From Planctomycetaceae bacterium (lineage in GTDB: Bacteria > Planctomycetota > Planctomycetia > Pirellulales > Thermoguttaceae): DNA of 24,753 nt. The stretch covers positions 1 to 24,753 of the forward strand of contig JAITDV010000122.1 of assembly GCA_031282385.1 (NCBI GenBank). Direction: 5' to 3'. The notes under the pieces were generated by a model. That model saw nothing but the letters and a program-made list of their open reading frames with translations, searched no databases and was not told the origin of the DNA. Below, in pieces: positions 6,904-14,500 of this stretch. Numbering within the stretch: the first letter of the stretch is position 1; each line of letters starts with the position of its first letter. The position numbers and the translations under genes are program-made.

Positions 6904-7968
6904 ATGAGTTTGGACATAATAGAAAGATTGGATAATTTGAAAAGTAAGATTGCCACATTGTTACTTTATCGTATTGGCGGTAGAGTGGCAAATCTTGGTT
7001 TGACTGATGATAAAGGCGGTGATTTTAAGGAATATTGCTTCAATGAAAATATGGTTGAACGTGTTTTTCAATTGAAAAAAAATTTGGACGAAGAATCGAT
7101 TGACGTGGTAGATTACTGCATAAAAATGATGAAATATGCGCCCCCGATGTTACAAGATTGGGATAATGAGGTTACTTTAGTCAATCCTAAAACATACGTT
7201 ACTCAAAAAGATCAAGATATTGCCAATGAATTTATCCGTAATCTCAAAAAGTATCAGAAAAAATATCCGCTTTCGGTTAAGGCACATGTTCCTGATGTAT
7301 TTATATTCCATAACGGTTTGACCTGTTTTCCGCGGCAGATACACACATATCTGGTTGGGAAAGATTTTATCGATGGCGGGGCGTATGTTGGAGACAGTGC
7401 TCTTGTCTTTTGCGAGTATAATCCTAAAAAAATATATTCGTTTGACATTTCTGATGCGAATAGTGTATTGTTCCGTAAAACAATGGAATTGAATAAAATT
7501 ACACCGTCTAAAATTGAGTTGGTAATTGCTGGATTAGGCGAAACTGATTTGGTGATTAAAATCAATGATACCGCAAACATTTGTACGAATATTTATTATC
7601 AAGGTGAAAAAAATGTTCAGCTTCGATCTATAGATTCGTTTGCATCAGAACAAAAATTAAATGTCGGATTTATAAAGTTGGACATAGAGGGATCAGAATC
7701 AAGTGCAGTACGAGGAATGGTTCAAACGATCCGGCAAAACCGACCAGTATTATCGATTGCAATTTATCATAATCCGCACGATTTTTTTGAAATTAAACCG
7801 TATCTTGAATCGCTTGACATAAACTATAAATGGATGATACGCCGTATAACTCCCAGTAACATTTTACACATGCCGTTTAATAGTCTTTCGTGGGGACTTT
7901 GTCACATTTCAGCATTTAACGACACATATTTACTTGGCTATCCTGCGGAATTAGATGATAAGCAATGA
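6904..7968 (+). CDS. FkbM-family SAM-dependent methyltransferase
   Basis: This 354-residue protein carries an FkbM-type methyltransferase domain in its C-terminal 200 residues; FkbM enzymes mostly O-methylate sugars, lipids or polyketides. The SAM-binding motif I is FIDGGAYVGDSALVF (155-169), followed by the acidic strand end YSFDIS (178-183). FIKLDIEGSE (256-265) is the family signature before the last helix, and LSIAIYHNPHDFFEIKPYL (283-301) is the typical FkbM 'Y-H-x-x-x-D-x-x-x-I' block. The N-terminal 140 residues are helical and charged, as is usual in the longer members. AGGAAA sits 7 bases before the ATG at 6904, one of the few Shine-Dalgarno-like sites in this block. It lies 87 bp after the C45 gene in the same direction, so it is probably cotranscribed. 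The methyl acceptor is unknown. Confidence 0.85.
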   Translation: MSLDIIERLDNLKSKIATLLLYRIGGRVANLGLTDDKGGDFKEYCFNENMVERVFQLKKNLDEESIDVVDYCIKMMKYAPPMLQDWDNEVTLVNPKTYVTQKDQDIANEFIRNLKKYQKKYPLSVKAHVPDVFIFHNGLTCFPRQIHTYLVGKDFIDGGAYVGDSALVFCEYNPKKIYSFDISDANSVLFRKTMELNKITPSKIELVIAGLGETDLVIKINDTANICTNIYYQGEKNVQLRSIDSFASEQKLNVGFIKLDIEGSESSAVRGMVQTIRQNRPVLSIAIYHNPHDFFEIKPYLESLDINYKWMIRRITPSNILHMPFNSLSWGLCHISAFNDTYLLGYPAELDDKQ

Positions 7969-7981
7969 AGCCGATTTTACG

Positions 7982-8009
7982 AAAAACTCATTTTGTCCAC
8001 GAATTTTCA
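7982..8009 (+). repeat. Second copy of the TTTTGTCCACGAATTTTCA repeat
   Basis: This differs at one base from 5438-5465 and starts 14 bases after the FkbM stop codon. The shared tail TTTGTGTCAATT follows at about 8039-8050. Confidence 0.65.
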
Positions 8010-8140
8010 CCAATTTTACACTTATTTTTGGTGTACTAATTTGTGTCAATTCATTGGACTTGCCGGATATGCTAGTGAATTATTACCTCAAATTTTCAAT
8101 ATAGAAAGAATTAGTAATTCTGTAACCGATATTCAAAATT

Positions 8141-8848
8141 ATGATAAAAGAATTGACGCCGTTTTTTGATATAGATGAAAAACCGTTTTCATCAGCGGCA
8201 TTTATATGGTTGTTGTTGCGGTATGATTTGCTTGTTGTTAAAACAGCACAAGAAATAAACGCCGCTCAAGAACAACTTGAAATAATTATTGAAAATTTTG
8301 AGCATAAACTCCAACGCTCCTTGCCTCGACCAGAAATTGTTTCCGCCTCCGACAAAATCACAACCGACAACGCAACTCCAAACATCAAACCAAATAACGA
8401 TCCGTTTTTTACAAAACTAAAACAACTCGAATCCTCCACAAGAACTATAAATTGTTACAGAAAAAATAAATCCTCTACTGTAAATGTTTTTTTGCAAAAA
8501 TTGCTTAATAACAATTATCGTAACGAAAATATTTTGAGTGATAACATACATTCAGTTTTACGATTGAATATTGTCGGGCAAGGCGGAATGAAATTTTCGG
8601 TTATTTTCCAAAACGAAAATTTATTTAAGATAATTAAAGGTTGGTTTGGTGTAAATTTTGAAGGAACTGTTGCGGGGATGTTGCGCATAAATACAAACAT
8701 TCTTTACGAAATATTAAATTCCGACAACGTAACTTCCGCAATAAAAAACGCCTTGACCCGATGCCAACTCCTACTAACTACCACGCCAAACTCAAAATTA
8801 AATATCCAAAACATCATAACCCTTTTTGAATCATTAGTCGCAAAATAA
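8141..8848 (+). CDS. Hypothetical protein, possible SCP2-like lipid-binding domain
   Basis: This 235-residue protein has no signal peptide or clear membrane span. Residues 1-60 are helical with an FSSAAFIWLLL hydrophobic patch. Residues 62-110 are a polar, Asn/Thr/Lys-rich linker. Residues about 140-235 show a pattern I associate with SCP2 (sterol carrier) domains. A strand with a turn (GGMKFSVIFQNENLFKIIKG) comes first, then FEGTVAGMLRINTNILYEILNS, as in 'dat-l-x-x-x-x-d-l-x-x-i-l-x-G'. NVTSAIKNALTRCQLLLTT follows, as in 'p-x-x-A-x-x-x-G-k-l-x-i'. Most family consensus positions are only loosely met, so the assignment is tentative. If correct, the protein may bind an acyl chain or lipid made by the neighbouring genes. 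It lies 172 bp after the methyltransferase and is followed 14 bp later by a hairpin element. No Shine-Dalgarno site is seen. Confidence 0.55.
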   Translation: MIKELTPFFDIDEKPFSSAAFIWLLLRYDLLVVKTAQEINAAQEQLEIIIENFEHKLQRSLPRPEIVSASDKITTDNATPNIKPNNDPFFTKLKQLESSTRTINCYRKNKSSTVNVFLQKLLNNNYRNENILSDNIHSVLRLNIVGQGGMKFSVIFQNENLFKIIKGWFGVNFEGTVAGMLRINTNILYEILNSDNVTSAIKNALTRCQLLLTTTPNSKLNIQNIITLFESLVAK

Positions 8849-8861
8849 TTGCTAATCCCAA

Positions 8862-9040
8862 TAGACCTTTCGCTAACCAGTAGGAGACCACCCCTGACCC
8901 CTCCGAAGGATGGGAATAATTCGCCTCTCTCGGAGGCGTCTTCTTATTCCCATCCTTCGGAGGGGTTAGGGGTGGTCTCGGAGGAGTTAAAGGCGGTTTT
9001 TTGTTGCGTTGATGTATTTTTAGGTTAGAGAAAAGGTCTA
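8862..9040 (+). mobile_element. MITE-like element with 17-18 bp terminal inverted repeats and a 36-bp hairpin
   Basis: The left end TAGACCTTTCGCTAACC (8862-8878) and the right end GGTTAGAGAAAAGGTCTA (9023-9040) are inverted copies. Inside is a 36-base arm pair (8884-8919 with 8944-8979) with one mismatch, then AAAGGCGGTTTTTTGTTG. A second copy lies inverted at 24538-24704, and the right 28 bases recur at 1208-1235. No transposase reading frame is inside. Both ends begin and end in TA, which would fit a TA-targeting (IS630/mariner-like) mobiliser, but target duplication cannot be proven. Confidence 0.65.
8884..8979 (+). terminator. Very long GC-rich hairpin, possible transcription terminator after the 8141-8848 gene
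   Basis: The 36-bp stem (one G-T pair) encloses 24 bases, which themselves hold a CGCCTC/GAGGCG stem. It starts 36 bp after the stop of the preceding gene, and a GGCGGTTTTTTG run follows at about 8992-9003. It is part of the mobile-like element, so any terminator effect may be incidental. Confidence 0.4.
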
Positions 9041-9057
9041 ATATACCGCTAGTACAA

Positions 9058-9080
9058 TAAATTGCGTGCCTCAAGAGCGT
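9058..9080 (+). repeat. TAAATTGCGT...CAAGAGCGT repeat upstream of the ketoreductase gene
   Basis: This matches 10014-10036 (upstream of the ACP gene) at 20 of 23 bases and 2458-2480 more loosely. Downstream similarity continues weakly (AGTAAACACGCAGTTG versus GGTAAGCAGACGGCTG). Confidence 0.5.
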
Positions 9081-9189
9081 TATTGCAAGACTTTTCAAGA
9101 AGTAAACACGCAGTTGCTGAAAATCAAAATGAATAATTTAACTAATTTCCAATTCTCAATTTCTTTCAATTGCTAACTTTAATTCATTA

Positions 9190-9978
9190 ATGAAAACTGA
9201 TCTATCTGGACGAAATATATTGATTACCGGCGCATCTTCTGGTATTGGTCGTGCGGTATCAATTTTAGTTTTTGCAGCAGGTGCAAATGTTTTTTTACTT
9301 GGTCGCGATACTGAACGTCTCAAAGAAACAGCGAAATTATGCGAAGAAACTTCACATAACGATTGCGCAAAAATTGTGCCGATGTCTTATGATTTGACCG
9401 CGGAACCAGATGATATTCCAAAATTATTTCAACGGCTTGCGGGTGATTACGGAGAATTTTCAGGTCTTGTACATTCAGCTGGAATCGAAATGGCAAGACC
9501 TTTGCGATCAATCAAAACAGCAAACTTGATAAATACTTACATGAGCAACGCAGTCAGTGGTGCGATGTTGATGAAGGGATTAAGCTTGACGGGAGTTCAT
9601 AACAATTTCGGCACGTCGGCAGTTATGATTAGTTCGATTGCAGCGAGTTGCGGCAACGCCGGTCTGCTATGTTACAGTATGAGCAAAGGCGCCGTTGAAT
9701 CATGCGTCAAAACACTTGCAATTGAACTAATCAGCTCAAAAATACGTGTCAATTGTATTGCACCGGCAATGATAAAAACTCCAATGACCGAAAACGGCAC
9801 TTTCCAAAAAATCCAAAGTATAGGCAACGAACGAAAAGACTTAGTTGAATCACGACACCCAATGGGTTTCGGCGAACCCAATGATGTTGCAAATGCCGCT
9901 TTGTTCCTTTTGTCCGACAAAAGTAAATACATAAACGGAATCACACTTTTCATAGACGGAGGATATTCCGCACAATAA
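9190..9978 (+). CDS. SDR-family 3-oxoacyl reductase (FabG-like)
   Basis: This 262-residue classical short-chain dehydrogenase/reductase would reduce a beta-keto acyl thioester with NAD(P)H. The nucleotide-binding motif TGASSGIG is at 13-20. Arg39 in LLGRD suggests NADPH preference. The structural motif reads HSAG (95-98), with Ser in place of the usual Asn. The catalytic residues are Ser149, Tyr162 and Lys166, in ISSIAAS...YSMSK. The C-terminus has FLLSDKSKYINGITLFIDGGYS, matching the FabG-type 'S-x-x-x-x-x-I-T-G-x-x-x-x-V-D-G-G' ending, although the T-G pair appears as N-G. Length is normal (about 250). It lies 145 bp before the ACP gene and in the same direction as the ketosynthase fusion, so ketoreduction of an ACP-bound chain is the likely role. 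A role on a free alcohol or sugar substrate cannot be excluded. Confidence 0.85.
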   Translation: MKTDLSGRNILITGASSGIGRAVSILVFAAGANVFLLGRDTERLKETAKLCEETSHNDCAKIVPMSYDLTAEPDDIPKLFQRLAGDYGEFSGLVHSAGIEMARPLRSIKTANLINTYMSNAVSGAMLMKGLSLTGVHNNFGTSAVMISSIAASCGNAGLLCYSMSKGAVESCVKTLAIELISSKIRVNCIAPAMIKTPMTENGTFQKIQSIGNERKDLVESRHPMGFGEPNDVANAALFLLSDKSKYINGITLFIDGGYSAQ

Positions 9979-10013
9979 TTACAAAAATTAATAACATTGT
10001 ACTGTTCGTACTA

Positions 10014-10106
10014 TAAATTGCGTAACTCAAGAACGTAAAAGCCGCGCTTACCAATAGGTAAGCAGACGGCTGTAAACGAAATTTAAAGTACAAACAGTTT
10101 AAAATA
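10014..10106 (+). repeat. Composite intergenic repeat with hairpin, upstream of the ACP gene
   Basis: It consists of TAAATTGCGT...GAACGT (10014-10036), a hairpin with GCTTACC/GGTAAGC and loop AATA plus outer GCCG/CGGC (10041-10070), and the 29-base word 10078-10106 that recurs at 2427-2455 (minus) and 18889-18917. It ends 17 bp before the ACP start codon, so it will be in the leader if transcription comes from upstream. Confidence 0.55.
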
Positions 10107-10123
10107 ACAACCCCAAAAAAAAT

Positions 10124-10351
10124 ATGACAAGACAAGAATTTATTCAAGAACTTGAATTTGTATTGAACACTGAAGCCGGAGAGTTGACGGAAGATGTTGA
10201 GTTGGCTTCATTGAGTGGTTGGGATTCAACCGGTATGTTGGGAGTAATTGCGGTTCTCGATGACGTCGGCGTCGCAATTCCTGTTACAAAAATTCGAGAA
10301 AGCCGGATAATTGCCGATCTGATAAAACTTGCTGGCAATGCAATACAATAA
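10124..10351 (+). CDS. Acyl carrier protein
   Basis: This 75-residue acidic protein has carrier-protein length and layout. The phosphopantetheine attachment site is Ser35 in SGWDSTGML (31-39), corresponding to the 'L-G-x-D-S-L' motif. Helix I (TRQEFIQELEFVLN) precedes it, and the helix II/III pattern MLGVIAVLDDVGVAIPVTKIRE follows. Trp33 before the Asp is more like carrier proteins of secondary pathways or D-alanyl carriers than the housekeeping AcpP. It lies between a ketoreductase gene and the ketosynthase fusion, so it is most likely the carrier for this locus. It would need a phosphopantetheinyl transferase, which is not encoded here. Confidence 0.86.
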   Translation: MTRQEFIQELEFVLNTEAGELTEDVELASLSGWDSTGMLGVIAVLDDVGVAIPVTKIRESRIIADLIKLAGNAIQ

Positions 10352-10453
10352 AACTAAAACACAATTGACTCCCCCTGTTTTGCTTTACTTTTTTTGCTAG
10401 AATGTACCACCGGTACAATCAACTAAAGTTATAACCTTTTTTGAGCAAGATAT
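10352..10453. other. Spacer after the ACP gene
   Basis: No gene is visible. It includes a T-rich tract (about 10376-10398) and the palindrome GTACCACCGGTAC near 10404-10416, neither of which is a clear terminator. Confidence 0.35.
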
Positions 10454-11329
10454 ATGGCGTTATTACGTTGACATGCGGCGTTTCTTGATGTGATTCGTCT
10501 TGAGTTTATAGATTTCCTTTTTTTGCTTGAATTTTTTCCTGAGTATTCGGTTGGAGTTGATCCTAAAAAGATTGATATTGTTATAGTCAAGAAAGATTTG
10601 CATGTTTCGATAAACAAAAATATAGGTTTTATATTTAAGACACACAATCTTATAGAATATAAATCTTATAAACTTTCATTGTCCTTATCTGAATACGATA
10701 AGGCACATGGACGTGCTAGATTTTATGTTTCGGAATAAAACTTTCCCGCACTGATATTTCCATAGCGATATTTACGCATACACCTCCATATAAGTTATTT
10801 TCGCAGTTTTCATCTGACGGCATAAAAGTACAAAAACAAGACAAGGGCACATATTTAGTCTTGGACGAGTGGTGTGTAACGCAGATAGTGGTAACTGACG
10901 AATTGTCTGAAGAGAATAATTTTTGGTTGTCGTTATTGCACAAAGACTTGACTACGGTTGAATTTAAGCGTTTGTTAGAAGAGATCGACAAGAAAGAACC
11001 GATATTTGAGCGAGTTCCTTTTTGGAGTTGCTAATTAAGAAAATTGCCCGAATTTTTGAGGAGTTGATAAAGAAAGGTTCGTTAAATAAATTACTTGAAC
11101 GTTATGGCTTGTTGACATCGATAAATTCAACAAAGCAATGGAAAAACTAGCCAAAGAAAAAGACGCAGAAAGAAAAGCCGAAAAAGTAAGACTCGCCAAA
11201 GAAAAAGACGCCGAAATAGCGGAGGAGAATAAAAATATTGCTCGTAACCTTAAAGAACTTGGTTTGGATTTTGTTGGTATAGCTAATGCGACAGGATTGG
11301 AAATTAGTGAAATTGAGCGATGGAAGTGA
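10454..11329 (+). pseudogene. Decayed Rpn/PD-(D/E)XK nuclease-family transposase gene
   Basis: Joined across frames, the pieces spell a typical member of the PD-(D/E)XK nuclease/transposase (Rpn-like) family found in gut bacteria. The ATG at 10454 opens the first frame, but a TGA at 10469 interrupts it where the family has a Trp (x-W-H-A-A-F). The frame continues to 10738 with LEFFPEYSVGVDPKKIDIVI and IFKTHNLIEYKS, the nuclease-core region. A frameshift near 10730 leads to 10720-11034, with FTHTPPYKLFSQF, KGTYLV and QIVVTDELSEENNF. Another shift leads to 11037-11150 (KKIARIFEELIKKGSLNKLLERYG). A last shift leads to 11138-11329, which ends with ARNLKELGLDFVGIANATGLEISEIERWK, the family's usual C-terminus. 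One stop plus three frame changes make it non-functional. It lies between the ACP and ketosynthase genes and may mark a past insertion. Confidence 0.75.
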
Positions 11330-11505
11330 AATTAACCTGCTGTTTACACATTAGTATTCGTTACCTTGTGCAAGTTTAACTTAGCGGCAAGTCTGTTTTA
11401 GTGTCTTTAGATTATCGAATTTTTTGATTGTTTGGTATAGAGATTTTTCCGATGAAATTGATTTTAATAAGTGTTTGTGATTCGGTGCGCAAGGTATAGT
11501 TGGCT

Positions 11506-14500
11506 ATGAAAGAAAGTTTATTGAGAGAACCGGTTGCGGTTGTGGCGATGAGTTGTCGTTTGCCCGGGGCTGTTAATCCGCAAGCATTCTGGGAAATTGT
11601 TATTGGTGGCAAGTCTTCGATTCGTGAAGTTTCTACATTGTGGTTGGATCATGAAATCTATTTTGATCCCCAACCCGGTAAAATAGGAAAAACGTATTCT
11701 AAACTCGGCGTAATTTTTGATACGATCAATATTGAAAATGAAATCAAAAATTATCGTTTTCACGAACAATTTCGTAATCGAGATCCGTTATTGAAACTTG
11801 CTTATATTGTTGCCGATGAGGTTCTTAACGATGTAGTGATTCATGATGGGTGTGATGATTTTGGGGTTTATATTGGTGGGCTTCGTGCGTCCGATTTGGG
11901 TCATGATTATATTCTTTCGGTTACGGTTGAGACAGTATTTAAATTGCTTTATGAATTGCCTGAATTTTCTCAATTACCATCTCAAATCCAACACGATATT
12001 GTTACCCAATGTGTAAACGAGGCGAGGCGGAAATATCGTAACGAAAATTATTGGGATTGTGATTCGCCTGAGTTTCGGGTTGGTGATTTTGCGGCGGATT
12101 TACGTAATGTTTATGGATGGACGGGTGCGGCGTATTCGTTGGATGCGGCTTGTGCGTCGTCTCTTGTAGCGATTGATTGTGCGAGGGCGGATATTCTTGC
12201 GGGTAAAATTTCAGGTGCGTTGGTTGGCGGGATTTCTGCAATGACAAGGTTAACGCCGATTTTATTTTCAAAAAATTTCGCGGCAACTCCGACATTAAGC
12301 CGACCATTTGATGCCAATGCAGATGGTATGGTTGGTGCGATGGGAATTGTGTTTGTATTTTTGAAATCTTTATTGCGGGCGGAGCAGGACGGGGATAAGA
12401 TACTTGGGTTGATACGTGGAATTGGATTTTCGTCGGATGGACGCGGCAAGAGTTTATGGGCGCCGCGAGTTGAAGGCGAATTGATAGCAATGAAACGGGC
12501 GTATCGCGAAACGTCAATAGTACCGCAACAGTTGCATTATCTTGAGGCGCATGCGACATCGACGAGTGTTGGTGATTCTACTGAGCTTAAAACTATCGAG
12601 AATCTTTTAAGTTGCGAACAAGACGATTTATTATACGGCTCTCCGCAGTTGGATGAATCTATTAACAACAAAGTACAATCCGAATTTTTGTACGAAAATA
12701 CATTATCTGATTCTGATAAATTGGCAAATAGCGTTACGAATAATAATCGCAATAGGCATAAACTTGCCATCGGCAGTGTTAAAGCGAATTTTGGGCATGC
12801 GTTTGAAGCTGCCGGATTTGTAGGTTTGATGAAGGTGATACAAATTTGCCGTAATAAAATTATTCCGCCTCAAATAAATATTTCTGAACTTCATCCTGAT
12901 ATTTGCAATCGGCAGTTACCGTTTTTTATTCCGCAAGAGCCGGTGCAATTAACTGAATCTGACAAAGATACATTACTTTTCGGAGTCAATGCGTTTGGAG
13001 TTGGCGGTCTCAATACGCATTTGATTTTTGAGGAGTACAAAAAAAATAGTTTGTTGATGAACAATCAAAATCAATTACAGAATCAAAAAGTATCTACCTC
13101 AGTTACCAGTACTCCGATTGCTGTTCTTGGGATTGGTTGTGTTTATCCGCGTGCGTTTTCGCTTGAACAATTCAGGACAATTTTGAAACAAAAAACCGAT
13201 CCGAAACAACATCTTTCATCTTTTGGAATCAAGCGTCGTTTTTTTTCGGGGCAAAAAAACGGATACGAAACGGAGATTTATGGCGGTTTTATTGAGAATT
13301 ATTTGTATGATTGGACGCGGCACAAAATACCGCCGTTACAAATTCAACGTTGTGATCCGTTACATACTTTTGTAATGGGAGCTGTTGATGATGCGATGAG
13401 TTCGGCGGTAATTGGTCGAGAGTTATCAGAAGCTGAACGTGATAAAATGTTTGTTGTTGCCGGTTCGGAACATCTTACGAATTTTTTCTACGAATATCAA
13501 CAGGGAATGCGCTCGCAGGAATTCGGGCAAATTGTACGAAATAGCGCAACGACAATTCTACCAACATCAAGTAAATTGTTTACGGACAAATTTGACTTGG
13601 ACGATGTTGATATATTATTGGATAAAATTGCGAGAAATTTTGTCAAGAAAATTCTTCACGAAAATTCTTGTGTTTCTGATGTTACGGGCGGTTTTTCGTC
13701 TAGTTCGCTTGCGTCGCGGATAACGAAATTGTACGATTTACATGGAGGTGCTTTTACGATTGACGGCGGGTTCGTGTCGTCATTGATTGCAATAGATTAT
13801 TCGTTACAAAAATTGCGTCGTTGCGGCGGTATGGGAATTTGTATCGGTGCATATCATTGGACAAATTCGCATGCTTTTGAATTTTATCGTTCGAGATATG
13901 GTGAACAATTTTTTCCGATTGCTGAAGGTGCGGGGGCTGTTATTCTCAAGCCGCTTGTTGAAGTTGATCCGATCAAGGAAAAACCGTTTGGTTTGATTTA
14001 TGATGTTATTCGTATTACGCGGGGAAAGCCTGATAACTCCGATTGGGATGCTCTTAATCTTTCAATAAGTGATCTTGCTTTTATTTCAATATCTGCACCT
14101 GCTCCATCCAAACATCTTGCAATATTGGATAAATTTTTTCGTAATGAGAAACGCGTTCCGCCGATTCCTGTAACAACATGCCGAGATCAATTTGGCAATT
14201 TTTGTGCTGGTGCTGGAATGGCAGAATTGATAAAGATTTTTTTAATTTTGCAGGATCGGACAATTCCGCCGCAGTTTGACTGGAAATGTGAACTGCCGAC
14301 AGATAGTATATTTTTTGTTACGAAAAATCCGATTGAGTTGAATTTAGTCGAGCGTTCATTTGTGGTGTTATTTGATTTAGATGAAGATGGCAATGGTTAT
14401 GCGGCGATTATTTTGCCATTTCTTGTTACGGAAAATAACACAGATATTGAACATGATATTATCAAATCACGACCAATTGAGAGGCAGAATGTGTTAAGAT

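Noticed and set aside
8814..9098. Minus-strand 94-residue Pro-rich ORF (PPLTPPRPPLTPP)
   Set aside because: It is a translation of the hairpin element and overlaps the end of a real gene.
12002..12559. Minus-strand 185-residue ORF
   Set aside because: It lies fully opposite the conserved ketosynthase core and is a shadow rich in Pro/His.
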